36,262 bases of DNA from Gemmatimonadota bacterium (lineage in GTDB: Bacteria; JAAXHH01). The stretch spans positions 1 to 36,262 of the forward strand of contig JAPPBT010000006.1 in NCBI GenBank assembly GCA_026702745.1. The letters are read 5' to 3'. Shown piece after piece: positions 1 through 8,232 of the stretch. Both the position numbers and the translations under genes were made by a program. Position 1 is the first letter of the stretch. Every line of letters begins with the position of its first letter. A model generated the notes under the pieces. It did no database searches. It was given only the letters and a program-made list of their open reading frames with translations, and was not told where the DNA came from.

Positions 1-620
1 AACTGCCCGAACGTGGCGTCCACTTGCCTCGGCTCACCCATGAACGTCACCATGATGTCGACCAGGTGACCGGCCATTTCGAAATAAAGGGAACCCTTGT
101 ACCGGTCGAGCTCCTCTACCAGTCGGGCGTGGTACCCCATGGGTTTCGGGATGTGCCCCCTGAAGTAGAAGGGTTCGCCGAGCGCGCCGGCCCTGCAGAG
201 CCGGATCATTTCGGCGATCGCCGGGTTGTACCGCCACATGTAGGCCATCTGCAGGTGCAGTTTCTTGCGCCGCGCCGTGTCGTGCAGCCGCTCGAGCCGA
301 GCCATGTCGACACCCGCCGGCTTCTCGAGCAGCACGTGCTTGTCCGCCGCGAGTGCCCGTTCGGCGTAGTTCAGGTTCTCCGAGACCCGCCCCTCGCAGA
401 TGATCGCTTCCGCATCGCTGTCCAACGCCTGCTCGATCGATTCGAAGGCGGAGATGTCGGGAAGGTCAGATGACCAGTCTCCCAGCTTCGTGTTCCGGAT
501 CGCGGGATCCGGCTCGTAGGCGCCGACGAGTTGGAATTCGTCCGGCCGGCTCGCGGCGTCGCGGATGTGCATGACGGTGTGACTGTGCCACAGGCCCAGG
601 TACGCGAATTTCAGAGGCAT
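1..620 (-). CDS. Gfo/Idh/MocA family oxidoreductase, partial (C-terminus off the window)
   Basis: The first 206 codons of a gene that continues beyond the left edge. The translation starts MPLKFAYLGLWHSH and carries the family signature EKPAG at residues 99-103, in which the Lys is the catalytic or cofactor-binding residue of Gfo/Idh/MocA enzymes. A region near residue 190 (EMAGHLVDIM) matches the conserved His helix of the C-terminal domain. The family carries out NAD(P)-dependent oxidation or reduction of sugars and cyclitols in the cytoplasm. The usual GxGxxG nucleotide loop is replaced by GLWHSH, as in a divergent subgroup, so the substrate cannot be guessed. The ATG at 620 is preceded by AAAGGAA as ribosome binding site. 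It is transcribed divergently from the EamA transporter gene. Confidence 0.85.
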   Translation of the reverse strand, partial: MPLKFAYLGLWHSHTVMHIRDAASRPDEFQLVGAYEPDPAIRNTKLGDWSSDLPDISAFESIEQALDSDAEAIICEGRVSENLNYAERALAADKHVLLEKPAGVDMARLERLHDTARRKKLHLQMAYMWRYNPAIAEMIRLCRAGALGEPFYFRGHIPKPMGYHARLVEELDRYKGSLYFEMAGHLVDIMVTFMGEPRQVDATFGQ

Positions 621-736
621 GGGGGTTCCTTTCGGTGGTCGGAAGGAATGGGTGCGGCGCTGTACGGAAAACCGGAAACCGACACCGCTGCCCTTCGCAA
701 AAGGGGATGCATGCAAAAGACAGATTCTGGAACAAA

Positions 737-809
737 AAGTTAGCCGTGCCCCTTGTGCCTGTCAAGCCACCATAAAACCGTTGACAGGCGGGTTTGCCGG
801 TTCAACTTA
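737..809. promoter_or_regulatory. Candidate divergent promoter pair with back-to-back TTGACAGG boxes
   Basis: CCTGTCAA at 758-765 and TTGACAGG at 781-788 form a perfect 8-bp inverted repeat with a 15-bp spacer. Each arm supplies a consensus -35 (TTGACA) pointing outward. On the minus strand, TTGACA (765-760), a 17-bp spacer and TAACTT (742-737) would serve the oxidoreductase starting at 620. On the plus strand, TTGACA (781-786) would serve the transporter starting at 817, but its -10 is poor (AACTTA at 804-809 with 17-bp spacing). The symmetry could equally be an operator. Identified by eye only. Confidence 0.4.
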
Positions 810-816
810 CCCGTCC

Positions 817-1683
817 ATGCCCACTGACCTCTTCGTCTTCGTCCTGCTGTCCGCCGTCCTGCACGCCACGTGGAATTTCGTCGCCCGGCGCAGCTCTGGG
901 AATCTCACCATATTCTGGTGGTCCCTCTGGATCAGCTGCCTGTTCCTTCTGCCCTTCGTGGCGATCGTGGCATCCGGAATGGGTCCCGCGGGATTCACGG
1001 CCATGCTGGAAGCCGGATGGTTCTACGTGCTCGCCACGGGCATCATTCATACCTTCTACTTCCTGTTCCTGGCCCGGGCGTACGAACACGGAGAGATCTC
1101 CCTGGTCTACCCCATCGCCCGGGGATCGGGCATCGGACTCACGGGATTCCTCGGATGGCTGTTGCTGGGTGAAGAACTGACGCCGATGGGGGTGGCCGGC
1201 ATCGGCCTGATCTGCTTCGGTATTCTGTTGATGGGCGTATCGGTCTTCCGACACACGAGGGCCGTCAACCGCGGGTTCGTATCCGCCCTGGTTGTGGGCG
1301 CCACGATCGTGAGCTACTCCCTCGTCGACAAGGTGGGCGTGAGTATCGTCCATCCCGTCGTATACATCTTCGGCATGTTTTTTTTGAGCGCCGTATTTGC
1401 CACGCCCTTCGTCGCGGTCCGCCACCTGGGGATCCGGTGGCGCGGATTCGCGGAGACCTGGAAGCCCGCGGCGCTGATCGGCATCGGATCCACGGCCGCC
1501 TACCTGATGATCCTCTTCGCCATGACCGTGGGGCAGGTGGGCTATATCGTCGCGTTGCGGGAATTCGCCGTGGTGCTCGGCGCGGTGCTGGGGTTCGTCT
1601 TTCTCAAGGAGCGCGTCACCGCGCTGAAGGTGGGTTCGGTGCTCATGATCGTCGCCGGACTCGTCTTCATCAAATTCGGTTGA
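817..1683 (+). CDS. EamA/DMT-superfamily transporter
   Basis: A 288-residue, very hydrophobic protein with about ten transmembrane helices arranged as two EamA repeats. The second repeat ends in the typical pattern of a helix, FLKERVTALKVGSVLMI and a final helix. The inner-membrane DMT superfamily exports or imports small metabolites such as amino acids, nucleosides or sugars; the substrate cannot be read from the sequence. Length fits the family (280-300 residues). I chose the ATG at 817 because the protein then begins directly at the first helix; the open frame extends upstream without homologous-looking sequence. There is no good ribosome binding site, and the start lies only about 30 bases downstream of a TTGACA box, so a leaderless or near-leaderless message is possible. 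Confidence 0.85.
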   Translation: MPTDLFVFVLLSAVLHATWNFVARRSSGNLTIFWWSLWISCLFLLPFVAIVASGMGPAGFTAMLEAGWFYVLATGIIHTFYFLFLARAYEHGEISLVYPIARGSGIGLTGFLGWLLLGEELTPMGVAGIGLICFGILLMGVSVFRHTRAVNRGFVSALVVGATIVSYSLVDKVGVSIVHPVVYIFGMFFLSAVFATPFVAVRHLGIRWRGFAETWKPAALIGIGSTAAYLMILFAMTVGQVGYIVALREFAVVLGAVLGFVFLKERVTALKVGSVLMIVAGLVFIKFG

Positions 1684-1844
1684 AGCAGGATGCGAATTAC
1701 CTCGTAACGCACCTTGCTTTTGTGGGTTGGTATGACTACATTGCCTGACGATTCCTATCGTGATCCGACCCGTTCACACGCTTCGCTGCTGTCGCTTGAT
1801 AATCGTCGCCTCCGCAGGATGATCAATAAAGGAGATCCGCGAAA

Positions 1845-3257
1845 GTGTCCCGTCTGAACCGACGTTCCTTCATTCGAAACACCGCCATATCCGTTGGCGC
1901 GCTGACCGTCGGCGGCACGGCGCTGCAGGGCCTGATTGCCCGGCGCGCCCGGGCCATGTCCGACGGGTACGCCCACCTTGTCGCGCCTCGCGGAGAAGGG
2001 GGATACGGACCCCTTTCTCCCGTGCCCTCGCAAAATACGGGGGAGACCATGCTTGAACTGCCGCAGGGATTCTCCTATACGGTCTTCGGGAAGAAGGGCG
2101 GCCTCATGTCGGACGGCCATCCCACGCCGGCCGCCCACGACGGCATGGCCGCCTTCGCCGCGGGCGGGATGGTCCGGCTCCTGCGGAACCACGAGATCAA
2201 CACGGGCAAACCGGTGGAAGCTATCGGCAACCGGGACGCGGCCTACGATCCCACGGCCCCCGGCGGCGTCACCACGCTGATCGTCGATCCCACAACGCGC
2301 GAACTGGTCCGCGATTTCGTCAGCGTGGGCGGGACGCTTCACAACTGCGCCGGCGGTCCCACGCCGTGGGGGTCCTGGATCACCTGTGAAGAGACCACCA
2401 TGGGTACGGACCGGATCTTCAGTGCGCGTTGGCTCCAGTACCTGGGCGGGTACGACAAGGATCACGGGTACTGCTTCGAAGTGCCGGCCGATGCCGAGGA
2501 GAGCGTAGCGGGCGAACCCCTGACCGGGATGGGAAGGTTTGTCCACGAGGCCATCGCCGTCGATCCGGCAACCGGCATCGTGTACGAGACCGAAGACAAC
2601 AATCCGAGCGGGTTCTTCCAGTATATCCCCGATCACCCCGGCGAGCTTGCCCGGGGAGGGCGCCTGCGCATGCTCGCGGTCAAGGATCAACCCGGATATG
2701 ATACGCGCGATGGCCAGACCATGGGCACCTCCTTGCCCGTGACCTGGGTGGAGATCGAAGACCCCGATCCCGCCGGGGCCGGTCTGGACGAGCACATGGT
2801 ATACCAGGAGGGAGCCGACAAGGGCGGTGCCGCCTTCGACCGCCTGGAGGGTTGCTGGCACGGCAACGGCCGCATATTCTTCACGGCGACTACCGGGGGC
2901 GACGAAGGACTCGGACAGGTGTGGGAATACAGCCCCGAAAGCGACGATGAAGGCGTGCTGACGCTCCTGTTCGAATCGCCCGACGCTTCGCTCATGGCCG
3001 CGCCGGACAACGTCTGCGTGAGTCCCCGCGGCGGCCTGATCGTGTGCGAGGACTACCGGAACGGGATACAGCACATCCGGGGCCTGACGAAGGACGGCCG
3101 CGTGTTCGACGTGGCTCGTGACGTGGCCGGCATCGCCTACCGGGGCGAATTCGCCGGAGCGACCTTCAGCCCGGACGGCGAGACGCTCTTCGTCAACATG
3201 CAGCGGCCCGGACTGACCTACGCCATCTGGGGCCCCTGGCAGAAAGGCGCGGTCTAG
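1845..3257 (+). CDS. PhoX / DUF839 family protein, Tat-exported (probable alkaline phosphatase)
   Basis: 470 residues. It begins with a twin-arginine signal (R6-R7-S-F-I, then a hydrophobic stretch to about residue 30), so it should be exported folded to the periplasm. The PhoX-type block CAGGPTPWGSWITCEE lies at 168-183; the first Cys is the position known to ligand the iron in PhoX phosphatases. Further DUF839 blocks are LRNHEIN (113-119), NPSGFFQYIPDHPGEL, the VCEDY segment, and the C-terminal GATFSPDGETLFVNMQ with PGLTYAIWGPW. PhoX enzymes are calcium-dependent phosphomonoesterases that scavenge phosphate. DUF839 also includes members of unproven activity, so phosphatase function is probable, not certain. 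The start is GTG with AAAGGAG at 1828-1834, 10 bases upstream. The 161-base gap before it shows no clear terminator or promoter. Confidence 0.85.
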   Translation: MSRLNRRSFIRNTAISVGALTVGGTALQGLIARRARAMSDGYAHLVAPRGEGGYGPLSPVPSQNTGETMLELPQGFSYTVFGKKGGLMSDGHPTPAAHDGMAAFAAGGMVRLLRNHEINTGKPVEAIGNRDAAYDPTAPGGVTTLIVDPTTRELVRDFVSVGGTLHNCAGGPTPWGSWITCEETTMGTDRIFSARWLQYLGGYDKDHGYCFEVPADAEESVAGEPLTGMGRFVHEAIAVDPATGIVYETEDNNPSGFFQYIPDHPGELARGGRLRMLAVKDQPGYDTRDGQTMGTSLPVTWVEIEDPDPAGAGLDEHMVYQEGADKGGAAFDRLEGCWHGNGRIFFTATTGGDEGLGQVWEYSPESDDEGVLTLLFESPDASLMAAPDNVCVSPRGGLIVCEDYRNGIQHIRGLTKDGRVFDVARDVAGIAYRGEFAGATFSPDGETLFVNMQRPGLTYAIWGPWQKGAV

Positions 3258-3300
3258 GGACCCGCAAGCGACTCCGACAGCCCGATCTTGATCCATATCC

Positions 3301-4095
3301 GTGGAGCAGCGGTTGTTTTCAAATGAAATCAGGGCGTTCCGGGAACGCCTCGCCGCCGGGCAACTCTGTCTTGGTCCCGCCGTGACCTTCACCGATCCGG
3401 CCGTGACCGAGGCCCTGTGCGATTCGGCCGACTTCATCTGGATCGACACCGAGCACATGGCGATGAACCCCGAGTCGGTCACGAGACACCTCATGGCCGC
3501 ACGGGCGGGAGGCACTGCCGCGTTGGTCCGCGTGCCGTCGAGCGCCATCGGGCACGTCAAGCCCATCCTGGACGCCGGTGCGCCCGGGATTGTCGTGCCG
3601 CAGGTCCGCTCCGCCGCCGAAGTGCGGAGCGTGGTTGACGCCTGTCGATACCCGCCTGCGGGAGACCGGGGCTTCGGGCCGCACCGTCCGTCCAATTACG
3701 GAAGGGCCTTTTCGGATATAGATTCGTTCGTGGACGACATGAACCGGGACCTCTTCGTCTCGGTCCAGATCGAGCACGTCGAGGCCTACCGTGAACTGGA
3801 GGACATCGCGGCCATACCCGGCCTGGACAGTCTGGTCATCGGGCCCGTGGACCTCAGCGGGTCCATCAATACACTGGGGCGCCTCGAAAACGACGAGGTC
3901 GTGGCCGCCATGGAACGCATCATCGACGTAGGGCACGAAGCGGGCCTCTCCATCGGCATGGGCATGGGATCGCAGTACGCCTTCGGCCGACGCTGGAGCA
4001 GCCGGGGCGTCGACTGGATTCAGGTCGACTGCGACTACAGCTACCTGATCAGCGGTTTCGAACGGACCGCCGCCGGGATTCGCGGCGACGGCTAG
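3301..4095 (+). CDS. HpcH/HpaI family aldolase (first of two)
   Basis: 264 residues forming a single HpcH/HpaI TIM barrel. Visible active-site elements are the catalytic His in IDTEHM (H52), the substrate-carboxylate Arg in LVRVP (R77), and the metal ligands Glu in VQIE (E158) and Asp in GPVDL (D184). The GDRGFGPHR loop (121-129) is also typical. Family members cleave 2-keto-3-deoxy or 4-hydroxy-2-keto acids to pyruvate plus an aldehyde, using a divalent metal in the cytoplasm. The GTG start at 3301 has no recognisable ribosome binding site, so the first few residues are uncertain. It lies 43 bases after phoX and 12 bases before the Ldh-family gene, consistent with an operon. Confidence 0.88.
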   Translation: MEQRLFSNEIRAFRERLAAGQLCLGPAVTFTDPAVTEALCDSADFIWIDTEHMAMNPESVTRHLMAARAGGTAALVRVPSSAIGHVKPILDAGAPGIVVPQVRSAAEVRSVVDACRYPPAGDRGFGPHRPSNYGRAFSDIDSFVDDMNRDLFVSVQIEHVEAYRELEDIAAIPGLDSLVIGPVDLSGSINTLGRLENDEVVAAMERIIDVGHEAGLSIGMGMGSQYAFGRRWSSRGVDWIQVDCDYSYLISGFERTAAGIRGDG

Positions 4096-4107
4096 ACCTC
4101 CTTCAGA

Positions 4108-5232
4108 ATGGTAAAAACCAGCACCGAAGCGAACCAGGCAAACTCCGTGAACGACCTCTACGTACTGAGGACGCCGCCCGAACCGCTCGCGGACTTCTGT
4201 ATCTCGGCGATGGCCGCGGCGGGACTCTCGAAGGCGGACGCCCGACTGACGGCGGATGTCGTGGTCCGCACCGACATGCGCGGGATCTTCACCCACGGCA
4301 CGGTCGCACTCAGGCGTTACGTGCAGTTGATGCGCGACGGCGGCATCGACGTGGGCGCGGTGCCGGAAACCACGGACGACGGACCCGCATGGGCGCGGAT
4401 CGACGCACACCGGGCCGTGGGCATGGTAGCCTCGCACCACGGTATGACTGTGGCCATGGACAAGGCCGCAAGCTGTGGGATCGGCATGGCCACGGTACGC
4501 CGGAGCAACCACTTCGGAGCGGCATCGGCCTACACGGTCATGGCGGTGGAAAATGCGGACCGGCCCATGATCGGCGTCGCCATGAGCAATACCGACGTGG
4601 TCATGAACATTCCGGGAGGACGCGGCGCGGCCATCGGAAACAATCCACTCTCCTACGCCGTTCCGGCCCGGTCCCAGCCGCCCATCGTGCTGGACATCGC
4701 CATGAGCACGGTGGCGGGGGGCAAGGTGGCCTCGTACCAGGCCCGGGGCGAACCGCTTCCGGAGGGATGGCTCACCGACGCGGAGGGCCTGCCCACGACG
4801 GATCCCGGCGTGTTCACCGTCACCGGCGCCCTGACGCCTTTCAGTGCGCACAAGGGCTACGGCCTGGCATTGCTGGTGGAATCCCTGTCCGGGGTGCTGG
4901 CCGGCGCGGGGGTCACGACGGACATCCTGTCCTGGTCCAAAGTCTCGGACGATACCTGCGACGAGGGACACACCTTCATGGCCATCGACGTGGGCGCCAT
5001 GATGCCGCTGGACGAATACTACGACCGCATTGACGAACTCATCCGCCGCATGCGGGAAGCGCCGAAGGCCGCAGGGGTGGAACGTACCTACGTACCCGGG
5101 GAAATGGAACTCGACAGCGAAGCAGTTTCCCGGCGCGAGGGCGTTCCGCTCACGCGAATGGCGGCGGAGAACCTCAAGGGTCTGGCCGAAGATACGGACC
5201 TGATGGACCGGCTGCCCTTCGACTGGACGTGA
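4108..5232 (+). CDS. Ldh-family (malate/L-lactate dehydrogenase-type) oxidoreductase
   Basis: 374 residues of the Ldh_2 fold, unrelated to classical Rossmann lactate dehydrogenases. Diagnostic blocks are RTDMRGIFTHG (54-64, with the conserved His 63), RRSNHFGAASAY, GNNPLSYAVPA, VLDIAMS and HKGYGLALLVESLSGVLAGAG. Relatives oxidise 2-hydroxy acids such as malate, L-sulfolactate or ureidoglycolate, or reduce the corresponding keto acids, with NAD(P). Its place between two HpcH/HpaI aldolases suggests it interconverts a hydroxy acid and the keto acid used or made by them. No good ribosome binding site precedes the ATG. A GTG at 4147 is an alternative start that would remove the poorly conserved first 13 residues. 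Confidence 0.87.
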   Translation: MVKTSTEANQANSVNDLYVLRTPPEPLADFCISAMAAAGLSKADARLTADVVVRTDMRGIFTHGTVALRRYVQLMRDGGIDVGAVPETTDDGPAWARIDAHRAVGMVASHHGMTVAMDKAASCGIGMATVRRSNHFGAASAYTVMAVENADRPMIGVAMSNTDVVMNIPGGRGAAIGNNPLSYAVPARSQPPIVLDIAMSTVAGGKVASYQARGEPLPEGWLTDAEGLPTTDPGVFTVTGALTPFSAHKGYGLALLVESLSGVLAGAGVTTDILSWSKVSDDTCDEGHTFMAIDVGAMMPLDEYYDRIDELIRRMREAPKAAGVERTYVPGEMELDSEAVSRREGVPLTRMAAENLKGLAEDTDLMDRLPFDWT

Positions 5233-5272
5233 AGTAGCGGACGCGGCTGGCCGCAGCGGTCACGGCCCGCCA

Positions 5273-5298
5273 GTCACCAGACTGCCGGTCTCGGTGAC
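5273..5298 (+). other. Strong hairpin just upstream of the second aldolase gene
   Basis: GTCACCAGAC (5273-5282), loop TGCCG (5283-5287), then GTCT and GGTGAC (5288-5291, 5293-5298) with a single bulged C at 5292, giving a ten-pair stem. It ends 31 bases before the ATG at 5330. No T-run follows, so it is not a standard intrinsic terminator. It might protect an mRNA end, attenuate transcription or affect translation of the downstream gene. Confidence 0.45.
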
Positions 5299-5329
5299 AC
5301 ACCAGCCTTTAAGTACACGGGAGCAGGAA

Positions 5330-6193
5330 ATGCCCAACGTAAACCGAGCCGTCGAACTGCTCAGGCGGGGCCAGCCCATTTACTATGGCGGCGCCGGCGA
5401 ACTGAGCTACGAAAAGGGCGTCGAAGCCTCCGGGAGATGGGAGGACTACCTCGTCGTCGAAATGGAGCACGGCCTCTTCGACCTGCCGAGTCTCAAGGCC
5501 TTCATGGCCGGCCTGGTGGACGGCGGTCCCGCGCCTACCGGACACCTGACGCCCTGCATCATCGTCACGCTGCCCACGAACGGGACCAGCGAGGCCGTCA
5601 TGCGGGCGAACGCCTGGATGGTCAAGCAGCTTCTGGCACTGGGCGTCCACGGGCTCCTGCTGTGTCACGCGGAGACACCGGGCGCCGTGCGCGCCTTCGT
5701 GGAAGCGGCCCGCTACCCCTTCCAGACCCGGGGCGTGGGCGCAGGCCTCGAAGTGGGCCAGCGCGGCTCGGGCGGCCAGGGCTTCGCCGCGCGCACCTGG
5801 GGACTCCCCGTGCAGGAATACGTACAGCGGGCTGACGTCTGGCCTGTGAACCCGGATGGAGAGCTGATGCTTGGCCTCAAGATCGAGAACCGGCGTGCCC
5901 TGGCCAACGTGGACGAGAGCCTAGCCGTGCCCGGCATCGCCTTCGCGGAGTGGGGCCCGGGCGACATGGGCATGTCCTTCGGGTATCCGGACGGTCACGA
6001 TCCGCCCTACCCGCCGGAGATGATCGCCGCGCGGACCGCGGTGCTGAAGGCCTGCAAGGCCAACGGTGTCGCCTTCCTGGACGGGGCTACACCCGAAAAC
6101 GTGACCGACCGAATCGACGAGGGCGTGATGGTCTCGGGCTGCGGTCTGGAGGCCGCCGAAATCGGTAAAAAACACACGGGACGCGATTCGTAG
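5330..6193 (+). CDS. HpcH/HpaI family aldolase-like protein (second of two, divergent)
   Basis: 287 residues. The block YLVVEMEHGLFDLPSLKAFM (with the catalytic-type Glu and His, E46-H47), the Glu in LKIENRR and the Asp in WGPGDMGMSFG place it in the HpcH/HpaI aldolase/citrate-lyase barrel family. Unlike the first aldolase, the VRVP segment that carries the substrate-binding Arg reads VTLPTNG here, so the Arg appears lost. The substrate or the reaction may therefore differ. I chose ATG 5330 over the in-frame GTG at 5294 because GGAG sits 7 bases before it and the leading segment would overlap the hairpin at 5273-5298. Gene order suggests the same pathway as the preceding Ldh-family and aldolase genes. 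Confidence 0.78.
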   Translation: MPNVNRAVELLRRGQPIYYGGAGELSYEKGVEASGRWEDYLVVEMEHGLFDLPSLKAFMAGLVDGGPAPTGHLTPCIIVTLPTNGTSEAVMRANAWMVKQLLALGVHGLLLCHAETPGAVRAFVEAARYPFQTRGVGAGLEVGQRGSGGQGFAARTWGLPVQEYVQRADVWPVNPDGELMLGLKIENRRALANVDESLAVPGIAFAEWGPGDMGMSFGYPDGHDPPYPPEMIAARTAVLKACKANGVAFLDGATPENVTDRIDEGVMVSGCGLEAAEIGKKHTGRDS

Positions 6194-6216
6194 GACCTTT
6201 CGGACTGCGGCAGCGC

Positions 6217-6957
6217 ATGACGACCTACACCGTATACTTCGCCGGCGACCTCTTCGACCACAAACACCTCGCCGGAAACGAGCTCCTCGCCGGGGCCATC
6301 GATCGCCGGTCCGGGGGGCGTTACGCCTGCGTGGTGCCCCAGGACCTCGAACAGGCCACGGGCCGAATGGTCGACATACGAAATCAGGACCTCATGCAGG
6401 TCATGGCCTGCGACCTGGGCCTGTTCAACTTCGACGGGACGGACCTGGACTCGGGCACGGTGGTGGAGTTCATGATGGCCAAGATGCTCGACATCCCGTC
6501 CGTCCTCCTGAGATCGGATTTCCGGGCGTCGGGCGACCAGGAACGGGAAGGCGACGACTGGAACCTGATGTGCTCCTTCTACCCCCGGTCTAAGAAAGTC
6601 CAGTTCAACGCCATGGCGTGGTACCAGGAGGCGCGCCGGGGCGGCAGCCCAGACGGCGGCCCGGGGGACGATGCACCGGCGACGCGCAGGGACGACGGCC
6701 AGGGGCACGGCAGTCCGGGGGAAGGCACACCGGCGGCCGGCTGGTCCGACCGGCTCTACGACCGGATGGCGGACGCCGTCATCGAAGCGCTGGACGCGGT
6801 ACGGGCCGAACCCTCCGCCTTCGGCGGCGACGAAGCGCGGATCAACGCCGTCTATGCATGGGCGGCGCGGTTTCCGGGCAGCGGGTTCGACACCCTGTGC
6901 GAAGCCGGATTCGTGGAGAAAACCATAGAGGAAAAACTCCGCAAAAGGCTGTTGTAA
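6217..6957 (+). CDS. Nucleoside 2-deoxyribosyltransferase-like protein
   Basis: 246 residues. The N-terminal half matches the nucleoside 2-deoxyribosyltransferase fold: YFAGDLFDHKHL (7-18), IRNQDL (54-59), the Asp-rich LFNFDGTDLDSGTVVEF (69-85) with the candidate catalytic Glu 84, and KMLDIPSVLLRSDFR. Enzymes of this family cleave the N-glycosidic bond of deoxynucleosides or related compounds, forming a glycosyl-enzyme on the Glu. Residues about 144-180 are a low-complexity Gly/Asp/Pro-rich insertion, after which a short helical C-terminal domain (about 185-246) follows that I do not recognise. The insertion is unusual for a family whose members are mostly 150-180 residues long. It lies 23 bases after the aldolase gene. 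The start ATG has only a weak ribosome binding site. Confidence 0.7.
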   Translation: MTTYTVYFAGDLFDHKHLAGNELLAGAIDRRSGGRYACVVPQDLEQATGRMVDIRNQDLMQVMACDLGLFNFDGTDLDSGTVVEFMMAKMLDIPSVLLRSDFRASGDQEREGDDWNLMCSFYPRSKKVQFNAMAWYQEARRGGSPDGGPGDDAPATRRDDGQGHGSPGEGTPAAGWSDRLYDRMADAVIEALDAVRAEPSAFGGDEARINAVYAWAARFPGSGFDTLCEAGFVEKTIEEKLRKRLL

Positions 6958-7060
6958 CCACTGCGGACATGCGCGGCAGTCAGGGACTGCTGAAGCCCGG
7001 GTATCGATATCAAGCCGCAACCAGGCCGAACCGGAATCCAATAAGAAAAGGGAGCGCGAA

Positions 7061-8149
7061 ATGATCGACTATGGCATGTTCCTCATGCCGGTGCACGACC
7101 CGGCCAAGCCGCCGGGACAGTGTTACGACGAAGACATGGAACTGCTGGTGCGATCGGAGGAGCTTGGTTTCAGCGAATTCTGGGTCGGCGAGCACCACTC
7201 ATCGAGCTACGAGAACATCGTCATGCCCGAGATTTTCATCGGCAAGGCCCTGGGGCTTACCAGCCGCATGCGGCTCGGTGCCGCGCCCGTGTGCCTGCCC
7301 TACCACCATCCCGCCCACGTGGCCGGCCGCCTGGCCTTCCTCGATCATCTCTCCCACGGCAGGCTGAACATCTGCTTCGGTCCCGGCGCGATTCCGACCG
7401 ACCTGGAGATGTTCGGGATCCGGCCCGAGGACTCCGGCGCCATGGTGGGCGAGGCGATCCAGATGATCATGACGCTATGGACCACCGATCCCCCGTACGA
7501 TATAAACGGGCGGTTCTGGCAGGTGCACGTGGGCCGGGAAGTCCGGGAGGACCTGGGGGTGGGCGTTTACCTCAAACCCCTGCAGAAACCCCACCCGCCC
7601 CTGTCCGTGCCCGTGATCATGCGGGATTCGGCCGGGACCCGCATCGCGGGCCAGAAAGGCTATTCTCCCTTCAGCCACCACATGGTCGCCTCGAACGTGC
7701 TGGCGAACCACTGGGAGACCTACGCAAGCGGCGCGCAAACCGCCGGACAGGAACCGGACCGGCGCAAGTGGAAGATCTCCCGCAACATCTTCGTGGCGGA
7801 GACGACGAAGGAAGCCCGCGAAAGGGCGCGGAACAATTCCCTGGGCAAGTGCCTGGAATACATCATGAAGCTCACGGACCTGGGACCGGGGCGGGCATTC
7901 TGGAAGCGGGACCTGGACATGCCGGACTCCGAATGCACCCTGGACTACATGATGGACGAGCAGGTCATCGCCGGCGATCCCGATGAGTGCGTGCGGCAGC
8001 TGCACCGCATGATGGAGGAGACGGGCGAATTCGGCACGTTCATCATGACCGCCCACGACTGGGACGACCGGGAGGCCTGGATCAACAGCCTGGAACTGTT
8101 CGCGAAAGAAGTCATGCCGAGGTTCAACCGGTCGCTGGGTTACGCCTGA
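7061..8149 (+). CDS. LLM-class flavin-dependent oxidoreductase (copy 1)
   Basis: 362 residues, a luciferase-like monooxygenase barrel. Family features are EELGFSEFWVGEHH (33-46), the conserved PYHHPAHVA, and SHGRLNICFGPGAIPTDLEMFGI, which resembles the limonene 1,2-monooxygenase-like branch. Such enzymes use reduced FMN delivered by a separate reductase to insert oxygen into organic substrates; no flavin reductase is encoded nearby. The ATG at 7061 follows AAAAGGGAG. The next gene but one feature downstream (8311) is a close paralogue, clearly a tandem duplicate by alignment along the whole length. Context with aldolases, a deoxyribosyltransferase and a creatininase-family hydrolase suggests a catabolic role; the substrate is unknown. 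Confidence 0.88.
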   Translation: MIDYGMFLMPVHDPAKPPGQCYDEDMELLVRSEELGFSEFWVGEHHSSSYENIVMPEIFIGKALGLTSRMRLGAAPVCLPYHHPAHVAGRLAFLDHLSHGRLNICFGPGAIPTDLEMFGIRPEDSGAMVGEAIQMIMTLWTTDPPYDINGRFWQVHVGREVREDLGVGVYLKPLQKPHPPLSVPVIMRDSAGTRIAGQKGYSPFSHHMVASNVLANHWETYASGAQTAGQEPDRRKWKISRNIFVAETTKEARERARNNSLGKCLEYIMKLTDLGPGRAFWKRDLDMPDSECTLDYMMDEQVIAGDPDECVRQLHRMMEETGEFGTFIMTAHDWDDREAWINSLELFAKEVMPRFNRSLGYA

Positions 8150-8203
8150 GTTTACCTGGCGGTTTTTGGCAGGCATGTGCGCGGGCTGAGTGTTTACCAC
8201 GGG

Positions 8204-8232
8204 TTGTGTATTTTGCGGGTGAAGGGTATACC
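8204..8232 (+). promoter_or_regulatory. Candidate weak promoter for the second LLM gene
   Basis: TTGTGT (8204-8209), a 17-base spacer and TATACC (8227-8232). The -10 overlaps a perfect GGTATACC palindrome at 8225-8232, and the tandem site at 8259-8280 lies just downstream of the expected start point. Matches to consensus are moderate and the call rests on spacing and context only. Confidence 0.25.

Noticed and set aside
1755-3695. A 646-codon open frame on the minus strand opposite phoX and the first aldolase
   Set aside because: It is antisense to two genes with clear family motifs, has low-complexity Arg/Gly/His-rich translation and no ribosome binding site; a shadow of high GC at third codon positions.
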